DNA of 55,416 bases from an uncultured Geobacteraceae bacterium (GTDB lineage Bacteria > Desulfobacterota > Desulfuromonadia > Geobacterales > Pseudopelobacteraceae), in the NCBI GenBank assembly GCA_903845365.1, contig CAIMXI010000043.1:1-55416 (forward strand). The letters are read 5' to 3'. Shown piece after piece: positions 45,383 to 54,754 of the stretch. Each line of letters opens with the position of its first letter. Position 1 is the stretch's first letter. A model generated the notes under the pieces. It made no database searches, was not told where the DNA came from, and saw only the letters and a list, made by a program, of their open reading frames with translations. The position numbers and the translations under genes are program-made.

Positions 45383-46165
45383 TTACTTCGGCCTGGCCGG
45401 GTCGGCAGATCCAACCCGTCCAATCAACCGCAACAAACCATCTAGAATAGTCAGCGGACTGGGAGGACAACCGGGAATATAAAGATCCACCGGTACAAGA
45501 CCATCAGCGCCGTTATGAACTTCAGCATGATCTTTGAACGGTCCGCCGTTTATCGCGCAGGCACCGGCAACGATAACCAGTTTTGGTTCCGGAATGGCCG
45601 TATATGTATCGAGAAGTGCCAGTCGCATGTTTTCGCTGACTGGACCTGTCACAAACATAGCGTCAGCGTGACGTGGACTGGCGACAAACTGGATGCCGAA
45701 ACGCCCCATATCCCAACCGATGGTTGAAAGCACATTGGTGTCCGCCTCACAGGCGTTGCAACCACCGGCGCTTACCTCCCGCAATTTGAGAGAACGACCG
45801 AACAGACGCAGCAGTTTACCTTCCAGCGCCCCTCCCGGCTGATACGGCTCTCCGGCAGTAACCGTTAAACCGGTACGGCTACGGCTTGAAAGACGCGCGT
45901 CATTTGAAAATGTGAGCGCATCCTGAGGACACGCGACTGCACAGTCAGCGCAGAATATGCATTTCCCCATATCAAGCGTCAAAGAGCCTGAAGCGGAAAT
46001 GGCTAGATATGGACAGGCGTCGGCGCAGGCACGACATCCGTCAGCACAGCGAGAGACATCCAGCAGCGGCAGGCCCCGAAACCGGGGCGGCAGCGGCTGT
46101 GGAGCATCGGGATACTTCATGGTGCGATGACCCTGGCGAAAACGGGCAACAATGGATTTTAGCAT
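45383..46165 (-). CDS. Ferredoxin-HycG/NuoB fusion, orphan hydrogenase-like subunit
   Basis: This 260-residue protein joins a two-cluster ferredoxin (about 38-90, CADGCRACADACP and CIFCADCAVACP, like HycF) to a NuoB/HycG-type 20 kDa module (about 125-250) with all four ligands for a [4Fe-4S] cluster (GGCNACE, GACAINGG, PGCPPSP). Such subunits belong to membrane hydrogenases or Complex I relatives. AGGAG precedes the ATG at 5 bases. No large subunit or membrane subunits are nearby, so it is an orphan. It follows a radical SAM gene by 31 bases in the same direction. Its physiological partner is unknown. Confidence 0.9.
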   Translation of the reverse strand: MLKSIVARFRQGHRTMKYPDAPQPLPPRFRGLPLLDVSRCADGCRACADACPYLAISASGSLTLDMGKCIFCADCAVACPQDALTFSNDARLSSRSRTGLTVTAGEPYQPGGALEGKLLRLFGRSLKLREVSAGGCNACEADTNVLSTIGWDMGRFGIQFVASPRHADAMFVTGPVSENMRLALLDTYTAIPEPKLVIVAGACAINGGPFKDHAEVHNGADGLVPVDLYIPGCPPSPLTILDGLLRLIGRVGSADPARPK

Positions 46166-46196
46166 ACAGGCTCCTGCGAAATAATCTTTTCCACTT

Positions 46197-47519
46197 CTAT
46201 TTGACCGGCCAGCCGGCCTCGAAACCGGCTGGATAGAAATTCTCTTTTGTCCGGTTATAGTAACCGAACTGCAGCTTTGGGAACTCTTTCTTAAGCCGCT
46301 GCAGCATCAGGTACATGCCGATGCCCTTCCCCTGCACACCCATCTCGCGGTTATAATAGTCAGGATCAATTGAGATGTTGCGCATCTGAATCATGTCGAT
46401 GTCTGTATCGGCGACAAATTTCAGCAGCGCTTCGACCTCCTCCGGGGTATCTGATACTCCGGGGGAAACTAGGTAGTTGATCATGGTGAAGCGGTCTGCA
46501 TACTTTGAAGTTTTTACAGACTTGACGACATCGGTAAAGCTGTACCCCTTTGGCCGATAGTAGCGGTTGTAAGTCTCTTCGCGTAGTGAGTTCATCGAAA
46601 AGCGGAACGAATCCATCCCCGCATCGCAGAGCAGTTGCACTCGCTCAGGAATCGAACCGTTTGAATTGAAATTGACCGTACCGTGTCTGGTGGATTTCTT
46701 CATGCGCCTGGTCGCTTCAGCAATGGTGTCAGCCTGCAGAATCGGATCGCCTTCACACCCTTGACCGTAGGATACAATGGCTTGCTCGGCCTGTTCCAGG
46801 TGAGGGATGGCGAGTTCGCACAACTCTTCAGGAGACGGGACAAAGCCGATCCGGTCGTGATTGGCAGGGCAACATTCCGACGCCTGAAGACTGATGCAGC
46901 CAAGGCATGCTGAGTTGCAGACCGGCGAGGTCGGTAGTGGTGCTTCCCAGCGACGATAGAAGAGGTTCTTGGCGGCAAAGCAGTGATAATCGAGGGCACA
47001 GCGCGACAACTGTTCCAGCAGGCGGTTGTCAGGCATCTCCCCCAACATCTTTCTTACCAGGGGATCGAGGGTTCTGTCGTCATAGTTGACCGGATTCCAG
47101 TTGCTGTTGCTGTCGACCTTGGTTGCCGCGACCACGAAACAGTCCCGATCCTCATCCCATCCGACAGCGGTATATGACCAGAGCGGCAGAAGTTGACTCT
47201 TCTTTGAGTAATCGCACGCAGGCAAAAGGGTGCGCAGATAGCCGGGAGCCATGAAGGCGGAGACCGCCTGGATCCTCTGACTTCGTTTTCCTTCGCGTAC
47301 GGTATCAACAGTGATGAAGGCTTTTTTACGGGCATCCCACGCGACCGGCGGCATGGACGGCATGGTGAAGAGTTTGCTGTCTTCGGGTAGCGGTATCAGT
47401 TCAACATCCTCCGGCAGGGTCGGCAGAGTGCCGTTCATCCCGGCCATGCAGAGTTCCGGGTGATCGAAGATATTGCCCTTATGATCGGCGTACAGCATTT
47501 TTGGCAGGCGTCGCGACAC
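46197..47519 (-). CDS. Radical SAM protein of unknown function
   Basis: This 440-residue protein begins with GTG (47519), preceded by GGAG at 8 bases. The radical SAM cluster motif is CNSACLGC at about residues 202-209, followed by a Gly-rich stretch (YGQGCEGDPIL) as in other members that bind S-adenosylmethionine. The N-terminal 200 residues are unusual and contain several Cys and Trp residues (CALDYHCF). Extra cysteines (ASECCPANH) may bind another cluster. It is transcribed just before the ferredoxin-HycG fusion gene, and the pair may form a small functional unit. The substrate is unknown. Confidence 0.88.
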   Translation of the reverse strand: MSRRLPKMLYADHKGNIFDHPELCMAGMNGTLPTLPEDVELIPLPEDSKLFTMPSMPPVAWDARKKAFITVDTVREGKRSQRIQAVSAFMAPGYLRTLLPACDYSKKSQLLPLWSYTAVGWDEDRDCFVVAATKVDSNSNWNPVNYDDRTLDPLVRKMLGEMPDNRLLEQLSRCALDYHCFAAKNLFYRRWEAPLPTSPVCNSACLGCISLQASECCPANHDRIGFVPSPEELCELAIPHLEQAEQAIVSYGQGCEGDPILQADTIAEATRRMKKSTRHGTVNFNSNGSIPERVQLLCDAGMDSFRFSMNSLREETYNRYYRPKGYSFTDVVKSVKTSKYADRFTMINYLVSPGVSDTPEEVEALLKFVADTDIDMIQMRNISIDPDYYNREMGVQGKGIGMYLMLQRLKKEFPKLQFGYYNRTKENFYPAGFEAGWPVK

Positions 47520-47697
47520 GGCGGTGCTCCAGATTTTTTTATGGAATGAAGACGTGACAGACTACCGCGATAATTTTTTCTGTCAAGCGGGAATGTTTTG
47601 TGGTTTTCCTTGGCAGATCCGCGCGACAGTCTGTGACGAGCAGATTTTTCACTAGCATTTTTGTTGTCGGCAATTGATGCAAAAATGCAACAATACG

Positions 47698-47726
47698 TTT
47701 TCAAGCTATTTTCTCTATGATACAAT
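47698..47726 (+). promoter_or_regulatory. Candidate sigma70-type promoter of the NtrY operon
   Basis: TTTTCA at 47698-47703 and TACAAT at 47721-47726 are separated by 17 bases, so the spacing is ideal. The -10 matches 5 of 6 and the -35 matches 4 of 6. Transcription would begin near 47733, shortly before the ribosome site (AAAGGA) and the ATG at 47761. This lies in a 241-base divergent intergenic region shared with the radical SAM gene. Confidence 0.4.
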
Positions 47727-47760
47727 CAAATTTTGGACTGACGAAAGGAATTATCTATTA

Positions 47761-49977
47761 ATGACTAAAAGGGTTTCGCCGGAAGAGCGGAAAAAAAGAT
47801 TGCGCGAAGCGGTCATAATCGCACTTGCGGTTATAATGATTATTATTCTTACCAAGGTTGAAGTCAACCTGACCCAGTTAAGCAGCGGTGCTAAACTTGG
47901 GAACAACATTGCCATCTTTTCGGTCATTAACGTTGTCATTCTGCTGGTTATTCTACTCGTGTATCTGGTCAGTCGCAATGTCGTAAAGCTGTTTTTGGAA
48001 AGCCGTGCGAACCCTCTTGCAAAAAAACTGCGTACAAAACTTGTCCTCTCATTTGTCGCCCTTTCTCTGGTTCCGACACTCCTCCTCTTTTTTGCCGCCG
48101 CAGGTTTTATAAACAACACCGTCCATAACTGGTTCAACACTCAGGTTGAATCGTCACTCAGCGAATCCCTTGAAGTAGCGCAGACCTATTACAAAAGTTC
48201 AGCTACAAACTCGCTCTATTACGGGAGACAGATCAGCGCCTTTATCAAAGATAGAAAACTGCTGAACGAAGCAAACCTGCCGCAGCTCAAGCGGCTGATT
48301 CACGAAAAGCAGAGAGAATATAATCTTGGAATTGTTGAAGTATATTCCGCCCAGCACGAGGAGTTGGTCAGGGCTTTAAATCCGGCGGTCCCCAAGGGAG
48401 AATTCACCAATCCCTCTTCAGAAGATATCAGGCGGGGTTTGGCGGGTGAAGAGCTGACCAGAGTAAATCAGGCCGGTAAGGCTGATTTAATCAGGGGGAT
48501 TGTGCCGATACGTTCAACCTGGAACGAGTCCGACATCGTTGGTGTTGTTGTCGTCAATTATTACGTCCCATATTCGCTTGTGAGCAAAATGAAGGAGATT
48601 ACCGCGTCGTACCATGAATTCAGGCAACTCCAGATTTTGAAAAATCCGATTAAGACCGGCTATATTCTCACGCTGTTTCTGATCGCCATGGTGATTATTT
48701 TCTTTGCGTACTGGATGGGAGTCTATCTGGCGAATAGCATGACCAGGCCGATTCAGGATCTGGTTGATGCAACTCATGCGGTAGCAGATGGCAATCTCGA
48801 TGTCCGGATTGAATCATACTCCTCAGACGAAATCGGTATGCTGGTGCAATCATTCAACCGTATGACCGATGATCTTCGCACAAAACAGCATGCACTCAAT
48901 GTCTCCAATCAGGAACTTCTCCGCAGCAATCAGGAGATAGAGCGCCGCCAGCAGTATATGGCGATTGTATTACGCAACATAGCGGCAGGAGTTATTTCGA
49001 TTGACAATGAGGGAGTAGTTCGCACACTAAATACCTCTGCCGAACGCCTGCTCGGTTTAAGTGCAGCAAAAGTTCTGGGTAAAAATTATCGTGATGTAAT
49101 CATGGATAAACACCTGGAAATTGCCACGGAATCCATTAAAGAGCTTATGCAGTCAAAGCATGGGGCGATCAGCAAGCAGGTCTTTCTCGATATGCGTGGT
49201 TCCCGCATGGCTTTACAGCTTCATCTGACTCTGCTGTGCGCCGGAAATGGAGAAGTGCTGGGTGTCGTTGCCGTACTGGATGACCTGACTCAGATGATGC
49301 GGGCGCAAAGGATGGCTGCCTGGCGTGAGGTTGCACGCAGAATTGCCCATGAAATCAAGAACCCGTTGACTCCGATTCAACTTTCTGCCCAGCGCCTGAG
49401 AAAGCGCTACCTTGAGCGTTTTAGTGATGACGAGAAAGTGTTTGATGAATGTACCAAGATGATTATCAAATCGGTTGAAGAGCTGAAAAACCTGGTTAAC
49501 GAGTTTTCAAATTTTGCCCGAATGCCCGCCATTCAGCCTGAACCAAACGATATTAACGCGTTGCTTAGAGAAACGTTAACCCTTTACCAGGAAGCACACC
49601 TCGGTGTGACATTCGCCGTTTCAATGGATGCCAGAATGCCTCTGTTGATGATTGATCGTGATCAGATCAAACGGGTGCTGATCAATATTTTTGCAAACGC
49701 CGTTGCCGCCATGAACGGGCGTGGTTCTATTGTTGTCTCGACCTACTTTGATGATGTGTTGAAAATGGCGGTTGTCACCGTAGCAGATGATGGGCCGGGT
49801 ATTCCTCCAGAAGACAAGCCTCGGCTGTTTGAACCCTATTTTTCAACAAAGAAGGGGGGCACCGGCCTTGGATTGGCGATAGTGAGCAGCGTTGTCAATG
49901 ACCATGGTGGTTTTGTGCGCATTCGTGACAATCTGCCTCACGGTGCGATTTTTGTTGTTGAGTTGCCTGCCGGATAA
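47761..49977 (+). CDS. ntrY: NtrY-like membrane histidine kinase
   Basis: This has 738 residues from the ATG at 47761 ([12 protein letters not shown]), preceded by GAAAGGA; the longer frame lacks family similarity. The N-terminus has three membrane helices (about 15-35, 50-75, 95-120), a periplasmic domain (about 120-295), another helix, HAMP (about 315-370), PAS (about 395-500), HisKA (H530 in [22 protein letters not shown]) and HATPase (about 610-735, [16 protein letters not shown]). This order matches NtrY kinases. In other bacteria NtrY/NtrX act in nitrogen or redox/envelope control. It is followed by its NtrX partner after 16 bases. Confidence 0.92.
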   Translation: MTKRVSPEERKKRLREAVIIALAVIMIIILTKVEVNLTQLSSGAKLGNNIAIFSVINVVILLVILLVYLVSRNVVKLFLESRANPLAKKLRTKLVLSFVALSLVPTLLLFFAAAGFINNTVHNWFNTQVESSLSESLEVAQTYYKSSATNSLYYGRQISAFIKDRKLLNEANLPQLKRLIHEKQREYNLGIVEVYSAQHEELVRALNPAVPKGEFTNPSSEDIRRGLAGEELTRVNQAGKADLIRGIVPIRSTWNESDIVGVVVVNYYVPYSLVSKMKEITASYHEFRQLQILKNPIKTGYILTLFLIAMVIIFFAYWMGVYLANSMTRPIQDLVDATHAVADGNLDVRIESYSSDEIGMLVQSFNRMTDDLRTKQHALNVSNQELLRSNQEIERRQQYMAIVLRNIAAGVISIDNEGVVRTLNTSAERLLGLSAAKVLGKNYRDVIMDKHLEIATESIKELMQSKHGAISKQVFLDMRGSRMALQLHLTLLCAGNGEVLGVVAVLDDLTQMMRAQRMAAWREVARRIAHEIKNPLTPIQLSAQRLRKRYLERFSDDEKVFDECTKMIIKSVEELKNLVNEFSNFARMPAIQPEPNDINALLRETLTLYQEAHLGVTFAVSMDARMPLLMIDRDQIKRVLINIFANAVAAMNGRGSIVVSTYFDDVLKMAVVTVADDGPGIPPEDKPRLFEPYFSTKKGGTGLGLAIVSSVVNDHGGFVRIRDNLPHGAIFVVELPAG

Positions 49978-49993
49978 ATAATAAGGAGTAACC

Positions 49994-51367
49994 ATGAACC
50001 GCACAATTTTGATAATAGACGATGAAAAGGATATCAGATCTGCTCTGACCGGAATTCTTGAGGACGAAGGATATCAAGTCCTCTCTGCGGCAAGCGGGCT
50101 GGAGGGGATCGAATGCGTCCGCCAGGAGCTTCCCGACCTGATTCTGCTGGATATCTGGATGCCGGGAATGGATGGTCTGGAAACACTGGGAAAGCTGAAA
50201 GTTCAGTTTCCGCTGACGACGGTTATAATGATTTCGGGTCATGGCACCATTGAAACTGCAGTTCGTGCCACTAAACTCGGAGCTTTTGATTTTATAGAAA
50301 AACCCCTTTCCCTTGAAAAAGTGCTGATCAGTGTGGCCAACGCGCTACAGTTGCAGGAACTGAAAGTGGAAAATGCCGAACTCAAGCGTTCGGCATCAAA
50401 TTATTCTGAATTTATCGGTGAAGCCCCTGTCATTTCCGCTCTGCGTGAGCAGATCGTCCGTGTTGCACCGACATCTGTTGCCGTGTTGATCAGCGGTGAA
50501 AAGGGCTCCGGAAAAGAGTTTATTGCGTACTCTGTTCACTGCAGCAGTCCCCGGAAAGAGCGGCCATTTATTTCCATTCCATGTTCCGGTATTCCGGAAG
50601 AGCTGATTGAGAGCGAACTGTTTGGACATGAGAAGGGGGCTTTTATAGGTGCTATATCACATAAAAAGGGGCGTTTTGATCAGGCGGACGGCGGCACACT
50701 TTTTCTGGATGAAATTGCTGAACTTTCCTTAAACACGCAGATGAAAATACTTGGTTTTCTTCAGGACGGTTACTTTGAGCGGGTAGGGGGGAGTCGCAAG
50801 ATTCTGGCCGATGTCAGAATTATTGCAGCGACAACAAAAGTACTTGAGCAGGCTCTGGAGAGTGGCGTGTTCAGTAAGGATCTTTTTTATCAGCTTGGTA
50901 CCTTTCCGTTAAGAGCTCCGGCGCTGCGGGAGCGATTAGAGGATATTGGCCTCCTCGTACAAAATTATGTAGCGCAGTTCTTTCGAAGGGAGGGTGGTGA
51001 AGCGAAAGCTTTTCTGCCGGAGGCTGTCGACAAGCTGCGGCAATACTCATGGCCCGGCAATCTCAAAGAGTTAAAAAACGTTGTCGAGCGGATTCTTATA
51101 GTTACGCCGGGCCGGGTAATCTCAGCAGATGATGTTCCGAATCTGTCGGGCGACCCATCAGTTGGGAATTCGCACCACCTGGCACCTGAGGGCTCTCACA
51201 ACCGGTCGGCTATACGGGAAGCACGAGAGGATTTTGAGCGGGAATTCATAATACAGAAACTTGAAGAAAATGATTGGAATATTTCCCGTACCGCTGAATT
51301 GATTGAACTTGAACGGAGCAATCTGCACCGTAAAATAAAAAGTTATGGAATCGACGTACGGAGATAA
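49994..51367 (+). CDS. ntrX: NtrX-like AAA+ response regulator, degenerate sigma54 motifs
   Basis: This 457-residue regulator has a receiver (D53 in LLDIWMPGMDG), AAA+ domain (about 135-370) with Walker A GEKGSGKE and Walker B TLFLDEIAEL, and a Fis-type C-terminal helix-turn-helix (NISRTAELIELERSNLHRKI). Key sigma54-activator residues differ. The GAFTGA loop reads GAFIGA (Ile218 for Thr). The two arginine-finger positions in the usual FREDLYYRL are Ser294 and Gln300 (FSKDLFYQL). Both changes would be expected to impair ATP hydrolysis or sigma54 contact, so it may act as a plain DNA-binding regulator. An AAGGAG site precedes the ATG. Confidence 0.9.
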   Translation: MNRTILIIDDEKDIRSALTGILEDEGYQVLSAASGLEGIECVRQELPDLILLDIWMPGMDGLETLGKLKVQFPLTTVIMISGHGTIETAVRATKLGAFDFIEKPLSLEKVLISVANALQLQELKVENAELKRSASNYSEFIGEAPVISALREQIVRVAPTSVAVLISGEKGSGKEFIAYSVHCSSPRKERPFISIPCSGIPEELIESELFGHEKGAFIGAISHKKGRFDQADGGTLFLDEIAELSLNTQMKILGFLQDGYFERVGGSRKILADVRIIAATTKVLEQALESGVFSKDLFYQLGTFPLRAPALRERLEDIGLLVQNYVAQFFRREGGEAKAFLPEAVDKLRQYSWPGNLKELKNVVERILIVTPGRVISADDVPNLSGDPSVGNSHHLAPEGSHNRSAIREAREDFEREFIIQKLEENDWNISRTAELIELERSNLHRKIKSYGIDVRR

Positions 51368-52714
51368 ATGAAGATGCTCCACTTTTTTAAAAACCGCCAG
51401 GTTCGTTTGATGTCGGCAGTCGCTCTTATAGTGGCACTCTGCGCCGTAGTTGCACTATATTCTGTAAAAAATATGCGCCATACAACGAGTGACGCTTCAA
51501 CTCTCAAGCTGTTGCGGGAAGCTTATTCGACAATTCTTGAAAAATATGTTGAGGCGCCTGATTCTAAGAAATTGGTTCTTAAAATGGTTGACGGCATGCT
51601 TGCGTCACTTGATCCACATAGCGCCTATCTACCTCCTGAGCCGTATCGTGAAATGGAGGTACAGATCTCAGGCTCCTTTGGCGGGGTCGGTATCGAGATC
51701 GGCACCAAGGAGGGGAAGCTGACGGTTATAGCCCCGATTGATGATACGCCGGCGTTTCGCGCAGGCATTTTGGCCAACGATCAGATTGCGAAAATCGATG
51801 GAATTTCAACTCACGGGATGAATATCTCTGCTGCGGTGAAAAAAATGCGCGGCACAAAAGGGACGCCGGTAACGCTGACAATAATCAGGGGAGAAACGGC
51901 AATACCGCTGGTTTTTAAAATTATTCGCGACATTATTAAAATTAAAAGCATAAAGCCCAGGTTACTCGATTCAGGGTATGGACTTATCAGAATTTCACAG
52001 TTTCAGGAGCGCACCGGGGGCGAATTCAAAGAGGCATTGAAAGAGCTTCATGCAAAATCGGGCGGAACTATGAAAGGACTGATTATTGATCTCCGTTATA
52101 ATCCGGGAGGCCTGATAAACTCCTGCGTTGAAGTCGTCAACTGTTTTATCGGTGATGATATTAAAAACTGTGCCATTGTCAGCACCAGGGGGCGAACCGC
52201 TGAGTCAAATCATCTCTACAATGCAACGCTGGGTACCAAGGAACCCCGCTATCCTATTATTGTACTTATAAACGGCGGCAGTGCCAGTGCCTCCGAGATC
52301 GTCGCTGGTGCCCTTCAGGATCACAAGCGGGCAATTATCATGGGGACACCGAGTTTCGGTAAAGGTTCGGTACAATCTATCTTCCCGATGAAGGGGAGTG
52401 CCGCTCTCAAGCTTACAACGGCGCGCTATTATACCCCTAGCGGTCGTTCAATTCAGGCCAAAGGTATTGTTCCGGATGTTGATGTGCCAAATATCGTACC
52501 GCTGCCACAAAAAGAGCAGACGACCATACTCAAGGAAAAGGATCTGGAGAAAAGCCTGGCTTCAGAAGGTAAACCGGATACTCCGGCAATGAAGCCGCCT
52601 TCTTCGCCTCATGGGAGCGACGACAGAGATAGTGACCTGAAGAAAGATTATCAGTTACGTCGGGCGCTTGAATTATTGCAGTCAATCAGTCTGTTAAAGG
52701 AAAAGGGCTTTTAG
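51368..52714 (+). CDS. ctpA: CtpA/Prc-type S41 carboxyl-terminal processing protease
   Basis: This 448-residue exported serine protease has a signal-anchor at about residues 13-32, a PDZ domain (about 95-175, FGGVGIEIGTKEGKLTVIAPI), and an S41 protease domain with Ser/Lys dyad region NGGSASASEIVAGALQDHK and IMGTPSFGKGSVQ. The charged C-terminal tail is variable. Such proteases cleave substrates with hydrophobic C-termini at the cell envelope. It starts directly after the ntrX stop with GGAG 4 bases upstream, so it is co-transcribed with ntrYX, hinting at an envelope-stress role. A second possible start at the Met at residue 3 cannot be excluded. Confidence 0.94.
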   Translation: MKMLHFFKNRQVRLMSAVALIVALCAVVALYSVKNMRHTTSDASTLKLLREAYSTILEKYVEAPDSKKLVLKMVDGMLASLDPHSAYLPPEPYREMEVQISGSFGGVGIEIGTKEGKLTVIAPIDDTPAFRAGILANDQIAKIDGISTHGMNISAAVKKMRGTKGTPVTLTIIRGETAIPLVFKIIRDIIKIKSIKPRLLDSGYGLIRISQFQERTGGEFKEALKELHAKSGGTMKGLIIDLRYNPGGLINSCVEVVNCFIGDDIKNCAIVSTRGRTAESNHLYNATLGTKEPRYPIIVLINGGSASASEIVAGALQDHKRAIIMGTPSFGKGSVQSIFPMKGSAALKLTTARYYTPSGRSIQAKGIVPDVDVPNIVPLPQKEQTTILKEKDLEKSLASEGKPDTPAMKPPSSPHGSDDRDSDLKKDYQLRRALELLQSISLLKEKGF

Positions 52715-52728
52715 CCAAGGAGGAAGTC

Positions 52729-52797
52729 ATGCCGGAAAATTTATTGATACCATCGGTGGATCTGAGAATTGATGCTTGCTCGGTGATTGCGCTATGA
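52729..52797 (+). CDS. 22-residue ORF coupled to the oxidoreductase gene
   Basis: An ATG at 52729 with a very strong site (AAGGAGGAAGTC) encodes MPENLLIPSVDLRIDACSVI plus AL and stops at 52795-52797. Its TGA overlaps the start of the next gene (ATGA at 52794-52797), an arrangement typical of translational coupling. The downstream gene has no good ribosome site of its own, which supports coupling. I recognise no family. It could be a leader peptide, a small protein or a remnant of a longer gene. Confidence 0.6.
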   Translation: MPENLLIPSVDLRIDACSVIAL

Positions 52798-54296
52798 AAA
52801 AATGGAAATGTGAAGTCTGCGGCTATATTCACAGCGGTGAGACCCCTCCGCTTTCTTGCCCGATCTGCGGTGTTGAGCAGGAGTGCTTCAGCGCTCTTGA
52901 AATCAGTATTGAAACGAAAGAGCCGGTTACGACAGATGCCTGGCATTGCCCTGTCTGCAGCTATCTGCACCATGCGCCTGCTCCTCCCGATACCTGCCCG
53001 CTCTGCAGCGCCACCGGGAGTATGTTCACTCCACGCCATAAGGATGACGCGCCGGTTGGATCGTCTGATGATATACAGCAGATTGTCATACTTGGTGGCG
53101 GTATAGCCGGATTTACCGCAGCGACAGAGGCGCGTCGCCAGTCGCCGCATGCCACGATCGTACTGGTGTCACGTGAGCAGTCGCTCCCCTATTACCGCCT
53201 TAATCTGACCCGGTTTCTGGCCGGTGACATAGCGGAAAGCACACTGCAGATAGAATCAGCGGAGTGGTATGAAAAACATGCCGTTGAATACATCCACGCC
53301 GAGGCAACATTGATCGACCGGGAACAGAAACAGGTTCACCTTCGCGATGGACGCCAGCTTGGCTACGATCGTCTTCTGCTGACCAATGGCGCTCATCCAT
53401 TTATACCGCCGTTTCCGGGTGCTACTCGTGACGGCGTAACCGTGCTACGTACGCTGGAAGACGCACGTGCCATCTTGCTTCGCCTGCGCCCCGGAATGCA
53501 CCTCGTCTGCATAGGAGGTGGCCTGCTGGGACTTGAAACTGCGGGGGCGCTGGCTCGTCAGGGTGCGGTCGTCACCATTGTGGAAGGGTTTTCTTCGCTG
53601 CTGCCGCGTCAGTTACCACCACGGGCAGGGAGCATGCTGCGGCAGCGCCTTGAAGCCGAGGGGATGACGGTGCTGTGTGGCGAGACGGTCAAGGAGTTGG
53701 TCGGTGATGAAAGCGTACAGGGTGTTCTGCTGGAGAGTGGACGACTGCTGCCGGCCACTCTGGTTGTTGTGGCGGTCGGTGTCAGACCGAACAGCTATCT
53801 GGCCAGGCAGGCGGGACTGACTGTAAATCGCGGTATCGTTGTTGATGACCGGTTGGTCAGTTCAGATCCGTCAATTCTGGCGGCAGGAGATGTAGCCGAA
53901 CATCGTGGTATCCTCTACGGTATCTGGCCTGCAGGATATGCTCAGGGTGCTGTCGCCGGGTGCAATGCCGGAGGGGGCAAAGCCGTCTTTGGGGCGCTTG
54001 CCGCGTCAACAAGGATCAAGGTGCTTGATATCGACCTGTTCAGTTGCGGCCAGATACACCCGGAAGATGCCAGCACTACGGTGTACGAGTCAGAGAATGA
54101 TGGCGTCTACCGTGCCATCTTCTGCTGTGACGGTCAATTGACCGGTGCAGTGCTGTATGGAGACACCTCAGGTGCCGGTCGCCTGAAGGAAATAGTCGAA
54201 AGCGGCCGGCAGATTTCAGAGTTTCCTGAGCTTGCAGAGATGTTTCCACAGTTACAACAAGGGCATGCAAGTTCCGCTTTTTTCGGCAGTGCTTAA
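52794..54296 (+). CDS. Rubredoxin-like/FAD NAD(P)H oxidoreductase
   Basis: This 500-residue protein begins at the ATG at 52794 (MKKWKCEVCG). Two rubredoxin/rubrerythrin-like metal sites at the N-terminus (CEVCG with CPICG, and CPVCSYLH with CPLC) precede a pyridine-nucleotide-disulfide-type flavoprotein with FAD motif VILGGGIAGFTAATEAR, NAD motif CIGGGLLGLETAGALA and the C-terminal SSDPSILAAGDVAEH. The design resembles NADH:rubredoxin or NirB-like reductases used in oxygen/peroxide detoxification or redox balance. It is the last gene of the ntrYX-ctpA run, coupled to the 22-codon ORF. Confidence 0.9.
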   Translation: MKKWKCEVCGYIHSGETPPLSCPICGVEQECFSALEISIETKEPVTTDAWHCPVCSYLHHAPAPPDTCPLCSATGSMFTPRHKDDAPVGSSDDIQQIVILGGGIAGFTAATEARRQSPHATIVLVSREQSLPYYRLNLTRFLAGDIAESTLQIESAEWYEKHAVEYIHAEATLIDREQKQVHLRDGRQLGYDRLLLTNGAHPFIPPFPGATRDGVTVLRTLEDARAILLRLRPGMHLVCIGGGLLGLETAGALARQGAVVTIVEGFSSLLPRQLPPRAGSMLRQRLEAEGMTVLCGETVKELVGDESVQGVLLESGRLLPATLVVVAVGVRPNSYLARQAGLTVNRGIVVDDRLVSSDPSILAAGDVAEHRGILYGIWPAGYAQGAVAGCNAGGGKAVFGALAASTRIKVLDIDLFSCGQIHPEDASTTVYESENDGVYRAIFCCDGQLTGAVLYGDTSGAGRLKEIVESGRQISEFPELAEMFPQLQQGHASSAFFGSA

Positions 54297-54324
54297 GCAC
54301 AATAGTCCTATAAAAAAGCAGTTT

Positions 54325-54445
54325 CACGCAACGGCGCAACGAATGAAATCATGGACTTAAGTCATTATTCAGTTTCACCCGGTTGGTTAATCACTATTTC
54401 GTTATAAGTCTTTGTTTTTCGTCGCGTTCGTTGCGGCGTTGCGTG
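54325..54445. repeat. Inverted repeat around a noncoding loop
   Basis: CACGCAACGGCGCAACGAA (54325-54343) is matched in reverse complement by TTCGTTGCGGCGTTGCGTG (54427-54445), with one mismatch in 19 bases. The arms enclose 83 bases with no gene. The GCAACG-type units recall intergenic repeats common in this group, so it is probably a repetitive element rather than a terminator. Confidence 0.75.
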
Positions 54446-54466
54446 ATCAAATGCCGTATTATGGGC

Positions 54467-54500
54467 AAAAAAACCCCAAGGCCGGATGCCGAGGGGGCTT
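54467..54500 (-). terminator. Probable terminator of the dockerin-type remnant
   Basis: Read on the minus strand, CCCC ... GGGG form the outer stem of a GC-rich hairpin and are followed by a run of seven T (the A-run at 54467-54473 on the plus strand). It lies about 30 bases after the stop of the dockerin-tail fragment on that strand, in the position of an intrinsic terminator. The inner stem is imperfect. Confidence 0.55.
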
Positions 54501-54529
54501 GTGGGGAACTTCTTATGTTTACCTTGAGA

Positions 54530-54754
54530 CTACAAACCGAGGAATGAGTTGATTACCTTCTGCACCTCAGCTATAGAGACACTGCCGCTGCTGTCAACAT
54601 CCATGCAGGCCTCCACCGTTTTCAACCCCAAGAACATATTAATAGCTGATTGTACTTCGGCGATGGTAACCGTACCGTTGGCATCACAATCACCTGCATT
54701 TTGCACGGTAAAACTGGCCGTTACAGTGCAATTACCACTCCACTCTGTTCGGTC
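54530..54754 (-). pseudogene. 3' remnant of a dockerin/EF-hand-tailed protein
   Basis: On the minus strand 74 codons encode two dockerin-like calcium-binding segments, GDCDANGTVTIAEVQSAIN and MDVDSSGSVSIAEVQKVIN, each ending in FLGL, then a stop (54530-54532). Just before them comes WSGNCTVTASFTV, typical of the secreted proteins that carry this tail in Geobacter-type genomes. There is an in-frame TAA directly upstream (54755-54757) and no start codon, so only the C-terminal end of a larger exported protein remains. The break lies beside the VWA fragment on the opposite strand. It is a remnant, not a functional gene. Confidence 0.8.

Noticed and set aside
45383..46165. Part of a complete Ech/Hyf hydrogenase or Complex I operon
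   Set aside because: No large subunit, membrane subunits or other Nuo/Hyc genes are adjacent; a cupin gene and a radical SAM gene flank it.
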